This document shows positions 1-9,670 of a DNA stretch of 64,000 nucleotides, piece after piece. The first letter of the stretch is position 1, and each line of letters starts with the position of its first letter. The notes beneath the pieces are model-generated. The model was given only the letters and a program-made list of their open reading frames with translations, was not told where the DNA came from and ran no database searches. A program made the translations under genes and the position numbers. Source of the DNA: an uncultured Clostridia bacterium (lineage in GTDB: Bacteria > Bacillota > Clostridia > Oscillospirales > Acutalibacteraceae); the NCBI GenBank assembly GCA_944380725.1, contig CALWIK010000002.1, forward strand, positions 248,001 through 312,000, given 5' to 3'.

Positions 1-1601
1 TTTATTCCAGCATTTTTGCATTCGTTTACAGCCATTTTAACTTGAGGCCGCGGAGGATCTATTATTCCAATTAATCCACAAAAGTTCAGTTTGTTTTCTA
101 TGTTACTTTGAGCATTTGGCAATTCTGATACATCTTTATATGCTATTGCAAGGACACGCAATGCAGCTTTTGCCATTGTTTCGTTTTGGATTTTTATTTT
201 TCTTTTTAGATATTCAGAAAGATATTTTCCGTTGCACATGGATGACCTTTCTAAAAGAAAATCTGGAGCACCTTTTGTAATGATTCTATATTCCCCATTA
301 TTCAATTTATGGACAGTTGTCATGAGCTTTCTTGCTGAATCAAATGGGATTTCATATTTTTTAGGAAATTTTTTATCTAGATCAGACTTTAGTTTACCAT
401 TTTCGGCTGCAGCCAAAACAAGTGCATTCTCTGTAGGTTCACCTACAGCACGAAATTCATTTTTGTAGTATGTAAGAGAAGAATTATTACATAAAGTTCC
501 CAACGTTAATATCTTTTGACCTAGTTCAGAAGAAAGGCTTATTTTACCGTCTTCATTACAAATTTGTGTAACTGTCATCTTGTTTTGAGTCAATGTTCCA
601 GTTTTGTCAGAACAAATTACAGTAGCGTTGCCAAGCGTTTCTACTGCAGGGAGTTTTCTTATTACTGCTCGGTTGGCCGCCATTTTACGTACTCCCATAG
701 CTAAAACAATAGTAACAACGGCTGGCAAGCCTTCAGGAATAGCTGCAACAGCTAAACTTATTGCAATCATAAACATTTCTAAAGGAGGAACACTTTCGGC
801 CACACCGAGTACAAAAATTACTGCACATATTGCAATCGCGCATATGCCCAAAATTTTGCTTGTTTTCTCTAATTTTAATTGAAGTGGAGTTTGAAATGAA
901 TTTTCGTTTATTATCATCCCGGCAATTTTTCCTACTTGAGTATTCATTCCTGTTTCAACAACAATTGCCTTAGCGTGACCGGATGTAATTGTGCTTGTAG
1001 AAAACACCATATTCCGTTGTTCCGCTAGATTAGAATTTATAGAAAAAATTTTTGTAGCATCCTTTTCTACCGCTACTGACTCGCCAGTTAAAGAAGATTC
1101 TTCTACTTTTAGATTATAACTTTCAAGCAGCCTTGCATCGGCTGGAACTAAATCGCCCGCATGAAGCAAAATAATATCTCCAGGAACTAATTCTTCTGAC
1201 GGTACAAGCAATTTTTTTTCGCCTCTAATTACAGTTGCTTTTGGCGATGATAGTTTTTTTAACGCATCTATTGCTTTTTCTGCTTTGTTTTCCTGAATAA
1301 CACCAATAATCGCATTCATAATCACAATAAATATGATTATTACTGAATCTATATAATTTTTATTTCCCTCTAGCTCAGAAGTTATAAATGATATTATTGC
1401 AGCTATTAGCAAAACAATTACCGTAAAATCCGAAAATTGTTCAAAAAATTTGGCGCAAATACCTTTAGATTTTTTTTCTTTTAAAATGTTTTTGCCAATT
1501 TTCTCCTGCTTTTGCTGAACAGACACGTTATTTAACCCTATATTTTCATTAACTTTAAATTTTTTTAGAACTTCTTGTGCATTTAAATTCTGCCAATTCA
1601 T
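1..1601 (-). CDS. Cation-transporting P-type ATPase (type II), 3' end beyond window
   Basis: P-type ATPase that would move a cation (Ca2+-like by family) across the membrane using ATP. About 533 residues are visible from ATG 1601, preceded by an AAGGAG site; the C-terminal membrane half lies beyond base 1. Visible order: cation-ATPase N-terminal domain, first membrane helices, actuator TGES at about residues 172-175, PEGLPA in the fourth helix at about 289 (type II signature), phosphorylation motif DKTGTLT with Asp at about 332, then the nucleotide-binding domain. No frameshift is seen. It is divergent from the MntP-related ytaF gene. Ion specificity cannot be settled without the missing helices 5-6. 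Confidence 0.93.
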   Translation of the reverse strand, partial: MNWQNLNAQEVLKKFKVNENIGLNNVSVQQKQEKIGKNILKEKKSKGICAKFFEQFSDFTVIVLLIAAIISFITSELEGNKNYIDSVIIIFIVIMNAIIGVIQENKAEKAIDALKKLSSPKATVIRGEKKLLVPSEELVPGDIILLHAGDLVPADARLLESYNLKVEESSLTGESVAVEKDATKIFSINSNLAEQRNMVFSTSTITSGHAKAIVVETGMNTQVGKIAGMIINENSFQTPLQLKLEKTSKILGICAIAICAVIFVLGVAESVPPLEMFMIAISLAVAAIPEGLPAVVTIVLAMGVRKMAANRAVIRKLPAVETLGNATVICSDKTGTLTQNKMTVTQICNEDGKISLSSELGQKILTLGTLCNNSSLTYYKNEFRAVGEPTENALVLAAAENGKLKSDLDKKFPKKYEIPFDSARKLMTTVHKLNNGEYRIITKGAPDFLLERSSMCNGKYLSEYLKRKIKIQNETMAKAALRVLAIAYKDVSELPNAQSNIENKLNFCGLIGIIDPPRPQVKMAVNECKNAGI

Positions 1602-1732
1602 CAAAGTCAACTCCTTAAATTTGTTGTCCATGATGAATTTATATTCACTGGTCTACAGAGTTATGAGTTAGAAAATAAACAATATCTGTCGAAACCGCAT
1701 ATATTAATAAAAATACATTTGAGGTGAAAAAA

Positions 1733-2383
1733 GTGTGGTTTTTATCGGGGACACTCTTAGCAATTTCGCTCAGCATGGACGCTTTAGGAATTGGTATTTC
1801 TTATGGTTTACGAAATATAAAAATATCTTTTGTGCCTAAATTTATAATTAGTTTTATTTCTTTATTGTTTACAGCTGCTGCCATTGGTATTGGGAGTATA
1901 ATCTTGTCATTTTTGCCAGACTATCTTGCAAAGCTTCTTGGCTCTGGAATGTTAGCTATGTTAGGCATAGGTGTGATATTTCAGGCATTACACCAAAATA
2001 ATAAAGATAAGCCTCAAAAAGAAAAAACTCTTCACTCATGGTGTTTAGATTTTAAATCTCTAGGTATTTCTTTTAAAATTATTTATGACTCAAGTAAAAA
2101 TTTTGAAAGAAAAAAATTAAATAGTATCGGCATAAAAGAAGCCCTCTATTTAGGTGTCGCACTTTCGATCGATTCTTTTGGGGCCGGAATAAGTACTGCT
2201 GTTTCTGGTGTTAATAATTTTTTTGTACCAATTATGGTAGGTGTGTGCCAATTTATATTTTTAAGTTTAGGCCTTTTGGGCGGGAAAAAATTAACTTTAT
2301 TTAAAAAGATTAACGCTAAAGTTTTTATGATTCTATCCGGAATAATTTTAATATCATTGGCTTGTATCAGATATTTTTTATAA
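1733..2383 (+). CDS. ytaF: YtaF-like sporulation membrane protein (MntP-related family)
   Basis: Polytopic membrane protein of about 216 residues, all of it hydrophobic helices apart from a polar mid-region (about residues 90-130). Two symmetric acidic motifs, SMDALGIGIS near the start and SIDSFGAGIS near residue 145, are the hallmark of the MntP/YtaF inverted-repeat fold; the long cytoplasmic loop and length favour YtaF, which belongs to the sporulation gene set, over the manganese exporter MntP. GTG 1733 is preferred: GAGGTG at 1721-1726 lies six bases upstream, whereas an in-frame GTG at 1724 falls inside that ribosome site. Its function in sporulation is not defined biochemically. Confidence 0.82.
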   Translation: MWFLSGTLLAISLSMDALGIGISYGLRNIKISFVPKFIISFISLLFTAAAIGIGSIILSFLPDYLAKLLGSGMLAMLGIGVIFQALHQNNKDKPQKEKTLHSWCLDFKSLGISFKIIYDSSKNFERKKLNSIGIKEALYLGVALSIDSFGAGISTAVSGVNNFFVPIMVGVCQFIFLSLGLLGGKKLTLFKKINAKVFMILSGIILISLACIRYFL

Positions 2384-2663
2384 GTGCCAAATTTAATTTA
2401 TAAATGCTTTTTTTATCTTTTAACATTGTCCAAAATTTTTCTCGCTATTTATTTAAATATGCTTCATCAATGTTGATGTAAATACAAGAACTATAAAGAT
2501 CTGTTAAGAGTAAGTTTCTAGTTTTTAATTGCAAATCGCTTTGTAAAAATAAAAACAATTTTCACGCTTTATATTTTTTAAAAAATCGTTCCAAGTTAAT
2601 TTTAAGTCAAAAACACCATAATACCAATAGGTCAAATATATCATAATATTTATGGTGATAATA

Positions 2664-2880
2664 ATGAACAGGTTAAAAAATTTAAGAAAAAAAGAGGTTT
2701 TACGCAGTTAAAAGTTCCGCACCTTATAGAAATAACCCAGATTGGTTATTTTAAATTAGAAAATAGACTTAGACACCTTACTTTTGAACAGTGTAAAAGA
2801 TTAGCTCTTGCATTAAGCACAATTAGGGATTATTTAACCGGGTTAACAGATAATCCTGCGTCACATCTCGTAAGGTCTAA
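2664..2880 (+). pseudogene. Frameshifted Xre/Cro-type helix-turn-helix regulator
   Basis: From ATG 2664 the frame encodes MNRLKNLRKK and then hits a stop at 2709. Restoring one A in the seven-A run at 2687-2693 continues into RGFTQLK, then a helix-turn-helix-like stretch and YLTGLTDN, the typical end of a small Xre-family repressor domain. The intact protein would have been about 70-90 residues. The lesion is a single-base homopolymer change, so a sequencing error is possible. No other decay is obvious. The exact 3' limit is uncertain. Confidence 0.6.
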
Positions 2881-2892
2881 TTGCATTAGGTC

Positions 2893-2930
2893 AAAATGGA
2901 GCAATGTAAACCCACTTGCTCCATTTTTTT
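2893..2930. terminator. Bidirectional hairpin terminator downstream of lysS
   Basis: A twelve-base stem (aaaatggagcaa paired with ttgctccatttt) encloses an eleven-base loop, with a T run on the plus side and T residues on the minus side. It lies 35 bases beyond the lysS stop on the minus strand and also closes the plus-strand regulator remnant. Confidence 0.75.
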
Positions 2931-2964
2931 ACATATTAGGCACACTATAAAGCACGCATTTTTA

Positions 2965-4473
2965 TTATTCTTTTGGCTTTATTGTCGGGAAGAGTAAAAC
3001 ATCACGAATAGAAGCACTGTCAGTTAGCAGCATAACCAAACGATCAATACCGATTCCAAGCCCACCAGTAGGTGGCATGCCATATTCAAGAGCACGAATA
3101 AAATCCTCATCTATCAAATTAGCTTCATCATCGCCGGCCTCACGCAGTTTCATTTGATGTGAAAATCTTTCTCGTTGATCTATTGGATCATTCAGTTCTG
3201 AATATGCATTGGCCATTTCTCGACGTGTTATAAATAGCTCAAAGCGTTCAACTAACCTGGGATTATCTTTTTTGCGCTTAGTAAGAGGAGAAACTTCAAC
3301 AGGATAGTCATAAATAAACGTTGGCTGGACTAAAGTTTCTTCTACTTTTTCTTCGAATGTCAAATTTAAAATCTCTCCCCAAGTATTCTTGCCATTAGTT
3401 TCAAAACCAAATTGCTTAGCAACTTTTAAAGCTTTTGCATCATCACCAATAAATTCTGCAAAATCAATCCCAGTGGCCTCTTTAACAGCGTCAATCATAG
3501 TAATTCGTTTGAAAGGTTTGCTAAGATTAATTTTTTCCCCCTGATAATTAATTATATTGGAATCTCCAATAGCTTTAGCACATTCATAAATAATGTTTTC
3601 GGTATATTCCATCATAGAATTGTAATCTACATAAGCTTCGTACAATTCTATAGAAGTAAATTCTGGATTATGCTTAATATCCATGCCTTCATTTCTAAAA
3701 AGACGACCTATCTCGTAAACTTTTTCCATTCCACCAACAATCAGGCGCTTCAGATATAATTCAGGAGCAATACGCAAATACAGATCCATATTTAGCGTAT
3801 TGTGATGCGTAATAAATGGACGAGCAGCTGCACCTCCAGCTATCGTATTTAAAATAGGAGTCTCGACCTCTATGAAACCTTTATTATCAAGATAATTTCG
3901 AATAGTTCTAATTATAATACTACGTTTTACAAAGGTATCCTTCACATCTGGGTTAACTATCAAATCAACATAACGCTGACGGTAGCGCAAGTCGGTATCT
4001 TTTAAGCCATGGAACTTATCTGGTAGTGGCAATAAAGATTTTGCTAACAGCGTTAATTTTTGTGCATGTATAGATATTTCTCCTCTTCTGGTTTTAAAAA
4101 CAAAACCGTCTACACAAATTATATCTCCGATATCCCACCTAGATAACTCATTATAAAGAGTCTCTCCAACGTCATTTATCTTAATATAAACCTGAATCCG
4201 ACCAGTTCCATCGAGCACATCGATAAAGCAGGCCTTGCCCATATCGCGCCAACTCATAATTCTGCCTGCAATAATTACATTTTTATTCTCGAATTTTTCA
4301 AAACTTTCAACTATTTGCTTATTATAAGCGGTACGGTTACAAACTGTAATTTCAAAAGGATCCTTATTGTTCTGCTGCAGATAATATAATTTATCTCTAC
4401 GAATTTGTAATAATTCTTTAATGTTTTGCTCATTAGAGTTATTCATCGCAGAATTTTCATTATTTTCGTTCAT
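2965..4473 (-). CDS. lysS: Lysyl-tRNA synthetase, class II
   Basis: Charges tRNA-Lys with lysine using ATP in the cytoplasm. The 502-residue length is normal for bacterial LysRS. After a short Asn-rich N-terminus there is an OB-fold anticodon-binding domain (about residues 65-150, with [18 protein letters not shown]) and the class II catalytic core: motif 2 around [15 protein letters not shown] and motif 3 [15 protein letters not shown] near the C-terminus. ATG 4473 follows a GAGGAG site. It is downstream of greA on the same strand, a common arrangement in Clostridia, with a hairpin between them. Confidence 0.97.
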   Translation of the reverse strand: MNENNENSAMNNSNEQNIKELLQIRRDKLYYLQQNNKDPFEITVCNRTAYNKQIVESFEKFENKNVIIAGRIMSWRDMGKACFIDVLDGTGRIQVYIKINDVGETLYNELSRWDIGDIICVDGFVFKTRRGEISIHAQKLTLLAKSLLPLPDKFHGLKDTDLRYRQRYVDLIVNPDVKDTFVKRSIIIRTIRNYLDNKGFIEVETPILNTIAGGAAARPFITHHNTLNMDLYLRIAPELYLKRLIVGGMEKVYEIGRLFRNEGMDIKHNPEFTSIELYEAYVDYNSMMEYTENIIYECAKAIGDSNIINYQGEKINLSKPFKRITMIDAVKEATGIDFAEFIGDDAKALKVAKQFGFETNGKNTWGEILNLTFEEKVEETLVQPTFIYDYPVEVSPLTKRKKDNPRLVERFELFITRREMANAYSELNDPIDQRERFSHQMKLREAGDDEANLIDEDFIRALEYGMPPTGGLGIGIDRLVMLLTDSASIRDVLLFPTIKPKE

Positions 4474-4495
4474 CCATAAACTCTCCTCAATTTTA

Positions 4496-4535
4496 TAAAA
4501 AGTGGGCAGATTTTTAAATATAAACTGCCCTTAAA
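4496..4535 (-). terminator. Hairpin between greA and lysS (terminator or attenuator)
   Basis: On the minus strand GGGCAG pairs with CTGCCC (arms 4525-4530 and 4504-4509) around an AT-rich loop and is followed by ACTTTTT. It sits directly after the greA stop and 25-30 bases before lysS, so it should trim or regulate read-through into lysS. Confidence 0.55.
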
Positions 4536-4537
4536 TG

Positions 4538-5011
4538 TTATTTAGAAATTTCTAAAATTTCGTAAGACATTGAACCGGCTGGTGTTTCTATTTCTACCAT
4601 ATCACCAACTTTATGCCCAATTAATCCTTTGCCCACAGGCGATTCATCCGAAATTCGCCCATTAACAGGGTCAGCCTCGCTAGAACCTACAATTTTGTAA
4701 TCGCATATATCGTCAAAATCAATATCACGTACTTTAACTTTTGAACCAACATGGATAATTTCTGTGCTAAGTTCATCTTCATTAATTATTTGTACATTTT
4801 TCAACATGTTTTCGATAGCAGCTATTCTAGCTTCTACAATTGCCTGCTCATTTTTGGCCTCATCGTACTCGCTATTTTCAGATAAATCACCAAAAGATAA
4901 TGCAACCTTTATTTTTTCGGCAATTTCTTTACGTTTAACAGTCTTTAATTCTTCAAGTTCCGCTTCTAAATTTTTAAGTCCTTCATCAGTAAGCAAGACC
5001 TGTTTAGTCAT
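4538..5011 (-). CDS. greA: Transcription elongation factor GreA
   Basis: Rescues backtracked RNA polymerase by stimulating transcript cleavage through the secondary channel. From ATG 5011 it is 157 residues, the standard GreA length: an N-terminal coiled coil with tip acidic residues ([14 protein letters not shown] at about 40-55) and a C-terminal FKBP-like domain ending [26 protein letters not shown] about ten bases upstream supports this start; a longer reading from 5062 adds 17 unrelated residues and lacks a ribosome site. It is first gene of a greA-lysS pair. Confidence 0.96.
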   Translation of the reverse strand: MTKQVLLTDEGLKNLEAELEELKTVKRKEIAEKIKVALSFGDLSENSEYDEAKNEQAIVEARIAAIENMLKNVQIINEDELSTEIIHVGSKVKVRDIDFDDICDYKIVGSSEADPVNGRISDESPVGKGLIGHKVGDMVEIETPAGSMSYEILEISK

Positions 5012-5283
5012 TTTTACACAAACCACCTTTTTAATTAAGATTATTTCTAAACAACATACCAATTATAATGTAGTTGTTATGTTGTGTCAAGACAGATTTT
5101 TTAAATCAAAGCAAATTTTTGGAAATAAAATTTTAGAATACACCATCTAGTTTATTAAAAGATCTTATACAAAAATATTCAAAATTAACAACTAAGTTTC
5201 TACAAACTTTTTCTTTTGCCTCCGTTACAATAAAAAATACGAACAGCAAACGTGCCATTCGCATTTTTAAATTTATATTATAC

Positions 5284-6540
5284 TTAATATTCATTCATAG
5301 GGTTATAATCTACACCATTATATTTTGTTTGAAAATGCAGATGCGGTCCAGTAGAGTAACCTGTGCTTCCTACTTCTCCGATTTTATCTCCTTTTTTTAC
5401 TTCTTGTCCTTTAGTGACATAGACTACAGATAAATGCCCATAAATTGAAACTTTGCCATTTCTGTGAGATATAATAACATAATTACCGTATCCTCCTCCA
5501 CAACCGCAGCTGCGCAATTTCCCATAATCATGTTTGCATCCACTAAAAGATGTTATAACCACTCCATCATCAACAGCAACTACACTTTCGCCATAAATTC
5601 CAAGTCCAGCAATATCTATTCCTTTATGATATACGCTCCCACGTTTTTCATTGTATTTAGAAGACAAAGTTCTGCAGCTAGGAACAGGCCAAATAAAATT
5701 CCCTTTTTCTATTGATACATTAGAACTAACACTTAATTTTAGAGCGTTAACCTCTGATCCTTTTCGAATTTCTTCTTTGCGTTTTTTCTCTGCCTCTTCT
5801 GCTAAATATTTATCAATTTCATTCTGTATTTTTTTATACTCAGCGTCCGTTTCATCTAGTTCTGCCTGGAGTAATGATTGTTCACCCTCTAGTTTTTTTA
5901 ATAGAGATTCGTTTTCAGATAAAAGTTCTTTTAATTTAGCTTCTGTTTTATTTAAACTTTCCAGCTCAGATGCAAGTTTGTTTTCTTCTTCAGACAAAGA
6001 ATTTTTCATGTCCTCCCAATATTTAACATCAGACTTCAAAGAATTTAATAGCCGATTATCATGTTCACCAACTTTAGAAATTATCTCAGCTTTGTCAATA
6101 AAATCCTCAAATGTTTTGGCATTAAGAACCAAGTCTATCAAATGGACTTCGCCTGCTTTATATACAGCAACTAATCTTTGTTTAAGAATTTCCGTTCCTT
6201 CAGCTATAGATTTTTCTTTATCAGCAATATTGTTTTTTATTTGATTTATTTGCGTTTTTAAACTATTAATATTTTCGCTTAATTTAACTTTTTTTTCTTT
6301 AGTTTCCAAAATTTGATTATTAACAAGATCGTATTGTTGTCGTGTGTTTTCATTCTTTTTTTGAGTTTCTTTTAACGTTTTTTCTATGCTTCTCTGCTTA
6401 GACTTTAACTTATCTTTTTTAGACTTATGTTGATTTATGTCAAAAAGAGAAGTAGAGCAAGATCCAAGGTAAAAAAAGTAGTTGCTGGTAAAGAAAAAAT
6501 TTGCACAGATTAATAGTGAAAAAATTTTCTTACCATCCAA
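5284..6540 (-). CDS. Secreted coiled-coil M23 peptidase, EnvC-like murein hydrolase partner of FtsEX
   Basis: Probable FtsEX-controlled murein hydrolase or activator acting in the cell wall at division. The 418 residues hold an N-terminal hydrophobic export signal (about 1-35), a long charged coiled coil (about 40-265), and a C-terminal LytM/M23 domain (about 300-410) with HKGIDIAG and GPHLHFQ zinc-ligand motifs, so catalysis is likely intact. A Cys-rich insert (CKHDYGKLRSCGCGGG) interrupts the M23 domain. The start overlaps the end of ftsX by 11 bases and ftsE lies upstream, giving a tight ftsE-ftsX-peptidase operon, the arrangement expected of an EnvC/PcsB-type partner. Confidence 0.9.
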   Translation of the reverse strand: MDGKKIFSLLICANFFFTSNYFFYLGSCSTSLFDINQHKSKKDKLKSKQRSIEKTLKETQKKNENTRQQYDLVNNQILETKEKKVKLSENINSLKTQINQIKNNIADKEKSIAEGTEILKQRLVAVYKAGEVHLIDLVLNAKTFEDFIDKAEIISKVGEHDNRLLNSLKSDVKYWEDMKNSLSEEENKLASELESLNKTEAKLKELLSENESLLKKLEGEQSLLQAELDETDAEYKKIQNEIDKYLAEEAEKKRKEEIRKGSEVNALKLSVSSNVSIEKGNFIWPVPSCRTLSSKYNEKRGSVYHKGIDIAGLGIYGESVVAVDDGVVITSFSGCKHDYGKLRSCGCGGGYGNYVIISHRNGKVSIYGHLSVVYVTKGQEVKKGDKIGEVGSTGYSTGPHLHFQTKYNGVDYNPMNEY

Positions 6541-7429
6541 GAATTTCTCCCCCTTCTTTTTTCAAATATTTACTTATAGAAATAAGGCCCCCAATCAAAC
6601 CAAAAGCAATGCCTGCAGCAACAAAAGCTAAAAATATAGGAAACGAAACACTGCTAAACGGAATATGTGAAAATGGTATCATATTGTTTATGTAACCAAT
6701 CAGAATATCGTATATAAACTTTAAAGCAGTTGCCGATATAAATGCAGAAATAATTCCAATAATAATTCCCTCAACGATGAAAGGAATTCGTACAAACCAA
6801 TCCGTAGCGCCAACAGACTTCATTATACTAATCTCGAATCTTCGGCTATACATAGTCAGCCGGATTGTGTTTGATAATATAAACAAAGAAACCAACCCAA
6901 GCACAATCACAATAAAGATTCCACTAATAGAAATTAATCTATCGAACTTTGTCAATTTTTCAAACAATTCACTTCGGTTAACAACGCTATCTATTCCATC
7001 GATTTGTTTTATTTTTTCAACAGTTTCATTATATTTAGAAATATCTGCCAAAGTAACATGAAAAGCATGTGGAAAAGGGTTATTATCTTTTATTCCATCA
7101 AATATCGAGCCTAATTCATCTCGAAATTTTTCTACAGCTTCCTCTTTAGAATAAAATTTACATTCAGCAATATTAGCAATCTCTTTAATTTTTTCTCCGA
7201 TTTCTAATGCCGCTCCAGTTTCTATATCATCATTTAAATATATAGTAACGCTATTTTTGGCCTCAATAGATTTTAGTGCATTGCTAATATTCATAGAAAA
7301 TAAAGCCGCAGCACCAGTAAGCAATAAACAAAGAACTAAAACGCCTATAGACGCTACCGACATCATCCAGTTCTTCCATACATTTTTAAATCCTTCAGTC
7401 AATAAATATTTTAACGAACTAAGCCTCAT
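6530..7429 (-). CDS. ftsX: Cell division ABC transporter permease FtsX
   Basis: Membrane subunit of FtsEX, which passes the ATPase cycle of FtsE to extracellular murein hydrolases. It is 299 residues with one N-terminal helix (about 20-45), a large extracellular loop (about 50-165, containing the NPFPHAFHVTL region typical of FtsX), and three C-terminal helices within a MacB/FtsX permease domain (RRFEISIMKSVGATDWFVR). It lies two bases after ftsE and overlaps the M23 gene, so the three are co-transcribed and probably translationally coupled. Confidence 0.96.
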   Translation of the reverse strand: MRLSSLKYLLTEGFKNVWKNWMMSVASIGVLVLCLLLTGAAALFSMNISNALKSIEAKNSVTIYLNDDIETGAALEIGEKIKEIANIAECKFYSKEEAVEKFRDELGSIFDGIKDNNPFPHAFHVTLADISKYNETVEKIKQIDGIDSVVNRSELFEKLTKFDRLISISGIFIVIVLGLVSLFILSNTIRLTMYSRRFEISIMKSVGATDWFVRIPFIVEGIIIGIISAFISATALKFIYDILIGYINNMIPFSHIPFSSVSFPIFLAFVAAGIAFGLIGGLISISKYLKKEGGEILGW

Positions 7430-7431
7430 AT

Positions 7432-8106
7432 CTACACCTCCGGACTTTCGCTATCAGAAATAATCTTACCACTATTTATTTCTATTACTCTCTTACCAAA
7501 ATGTTTAACCAAGTCATGCTCGTGAGTTACCATCAAAATAGTAGTCCCTCGTTTATTTATTTCTGTCAACAATTCAACAATTTCATATGACATTTCTGGA
7601 TCTATATTTCCGGTAGGCTCATCCGCAATAATAATAGATGGGTTATTAACGAGGGCTCTTGCCAAGCTTACTCGTTGCTGTTCTCCTCCCGAAAGCTCTG
7701 CCGGGCGCCTATTAGCCTTGCCCTGTAATTCTACCAAATTTAAAATATAAGGAACTCTCTTTCTAACATCTCGCTCCGAAGCTCCAGTAACGCGCATAGC
7801 AAATGCAACATTATCAAAAACCGTCATTTTATCAATAAGACGAAAGTCCTGAAATACTATTCCCATTTTTCTTCGTATGTACGGAACTTCTTTTTTTGTT
7901 ATATGAGAAATATTTATCCCATCAAGATATATAGTACCCTGCGAAGGGAGCTCTTCATGCATTATGAGTTTTAAGAATGTACTCTTACCTGAACCAGAAG
8001 AACCAACTATGAATACAAATTCACCCTTTTTTATATGCAAATTTATATCTTTAAGAGCACTCGTACCATTAGAATAAACTTTTGATACGTTCTTGAACTC
8101 TATCAT
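7432..8106 (-). CDS. ftsE: Cell division ATP-binding protein FtsE
   Basis: ABC ATPase of the FtsEX complex. Normal length of 224 residues with Walker A GSSGSGKST (about 36-44), a Q-loop in VFQDFRLI, signature LSGGEQQR, Walker B IIIADEPTG and the switch His in MVTHEHDLV. ATG 8106 has a GGAG site upstream. The stop is two bases before ftsX. First gene of the ftsE-ftsX-M23 operon and downstream of the CdaR-like regulator on the same strand, which may or may not share its transcript. Confidence 0.97.
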   Translation of the reverse strand: MIEFKNVSKVYSNGTSALKDINLHIKKGEFVFIVGSSGSGKSTFLKLIMHEELPSQGTIYLDGINISHITKKEVPYIRRKMGIVFQDFRLIDKMTVFDNVAFAMRVTGASERDVRKRVPYILNLVELQGKANRRPAELSGGEQQRVSLARALVNNPSIIIADEPTGNIDPEMSYEIVELLTEINKRGTTILMVTHEHDLVKHFGKRVIEINSGKIISDSESPEV

Positions 8107-8144
8107 GGTTTTTACTCCTTTTTAATTTTCTAGTTTTTTATTTT

Positions 8145-9230
8145 TTAGTATTTAACCGGATTTGAAGATAAATACTTCTTGACCATCAATGCTACTTTAA
8201 ATACAATAGCATCTTCAAATTCACGCATGTCGAGGCCGGTTAATTTTTTAATTTTTTCTAATCGGTAAACTAAAGTATTTCTATGAACAAACAGCTTACG
8301 AGAAGTTTCTGAAACATTAAGATTATTTTCAAAAAAGCGCTGTATTGTAAACAATGTCTCTTGATCTAAGCTATCAATTGACCCCCGCTTAAATACTTCA
8401 CTCAAAAACATCTCACATAAAGTTATTGGTAGTTGATATATAAGACGAGCGATACCAAGATTATCATAACTTATAATAACCTTTTCCGTATCAAAAACCT
8501 TACCAACTTCCAGCGCAATTTGAGATTCTTTAAATGAGGAAGCCAAGCCTTTAATATTAGAAACGGTACTACCAATTCCCACCGAACAGTGGATATAAAA
8601 TTCACTTGTTAAAGTATCAACAATAGACTGAGCTAATTGTTCAAGATCTTCTCGTTCGATATCTTCTTTAACTTCTTTTATTACAGCAATTTCGCTCTCA
8701 TTTATATTGATAACAAAATCTTTATTTTTATCCGGAAACAGGCTTTGCAAAACATCATAAGCAGAGACTTCTGTTTTAGAATGTATCTTAATCAACATAC
8801 AAACTCGTGTGGCATCCACATTAAAATGCAATTCACGTGCTTTTAGGTAAATATCTCCTGGCAGAATGTTGTCTAAAATAACATTCTTGATAAAATTTCC
8901 CCTATCATATTTTTCGTCATAAAACTGTTTGATGTTTCCAAAAGATATTGATAAAATTGACGCATAACGCTGTGCAATTTCATCGTCTCCTTTTACAAAA
9001 ACAGCATACTCAGCACTAGATTTGCTATCTAGTGACTTATAAGTATAACCATTAATAATAAATGTAGAAGCTGGTTTAAAAAAGTCTGAAGTAACATTTC
9101 CTCTAACTTCGCCAATTTTATCCAAGTCGCTACAAGCAACAACAACAGAAGCTTCATCAATTACTCCAATAGTTCTTCCTATTGCATCGTGCATTTGATA
9201 GACGATTCCTTGAAATAATCTGTTAGACAT
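8145..9230 (-). CDS. CdaR/PucR-family transcriptional regulator
   Basis: DNA-binding regulator of 361 residues. The N-terminus (QGIVYQMHDAIGRTIGVIDE) matches the putative sugar-diacid recognition domain of CdaR-like proteins, the centre resembles a degenerate GGDEF-like domain, and the C-terminus (LNVSETSRKLFVHRNTLVYRLEKIKKLTG, about 305-335) is the PucR-type helix-turn-helix. The start has a clear TAAGGAG site. The ligand and targets are unknown; no sugar-diacid genes are nearby, and in Clostridia such a gene commonly stands next to ftsEX, so the name should not be read as a function. Confidence 0.88.
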   Translation of the reverse strand: MSNRLFQGIVYQMHDAIGRTIGVIDEASVVVACSDLDKIGEVRGNVTSDFFKPASTFIINGYTYKSLDSKSSAEYAVFVKGDDEIAQRYASILSISFGNIKQFYDEKYDRGNFIKNVILDNILPGDIYLKARELHFNVDATRVCMLIKIHSKTEVSAYDVLQSLFPDKNKDFVININESEIAVIKEVKEDIEREDLEQLAQSIVDTLTSEFYIHCSVGIGSTVSNIKGLASSFKESQIALEVGKVFDTEKVIISYDNLGIARLIYQLPITLCEMFLSEVFKRGSIDSLDQETLFTIQRFFENNLNVSETSRKLFVHRNTLVYRLEKIKKLTGLDMREFEDAIVFKVALMVKKYLSSNPVKY

Positions 9231-9670
9231 AAAAAAACTCCTTACTGTTTAAAAATTAATGCTTATTTTTTAGCATTTTTACAAATAAATTAATAATAAA
9301 AATAAACATAACTATATTTTACATAAATATTGAGAATATTGCAACTATTTTATAGAAAAAATTTGTTTATTTTATAGATATGGAGTGTATTTTTTTACAA
9401 AATATATCGTAAAAATATGTTTTTGCTCATTTTTACCTGTTTATTTGGCTAGTATTTTAAATTAAATATATAAACTAAATTAATGTTCAGATGTTTAAAA
9501 TTTTTTAAAATTTTAATAGCAATTACGAAATTAATTGTTGCTCCCTATTTATTTTTATTTAACTATAAGACTTACATGAATTTTTGTTAAAAATATAAAA
9601 TCAAATATCCAAAAAATTGATTAGCGAGATTATGATATTTAAAAATTTTATTTTTATAAAAGTCACTTGT
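9231..9670. other. Gene-free AT-rich spacer
   Basis: About 440 bases of very AT-rich sequence between the CdaR-like start and the end of the multidrug-export family gene. I see no open frame with a ribosome site, no RNA gene and no convincing hairpin. It probably contains the promoter of the regulator and 3' untranslated sequence. Confidence 0.5.

Noticed and set aside
1602-1732. Possible manganese riboswitch between the P-type ATPase and ytaF
   Set aside because: Both genes belong to families sometimes controlled by such RNA, but I see none of the conserved loop sequences or stems.
2384-2660. Small RNA or extra gene upstream of the Xre remnant
   Set aside because: AT-rich sequence with no stable stem and no coding frame that could be supported.
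5464-6244. Long plus-strand open frames opposite the M23 hydrolase
   Set aside because: They are antisense shadows of the coiled-coil gene, rich in Ser and Phe, without ribosome sites.
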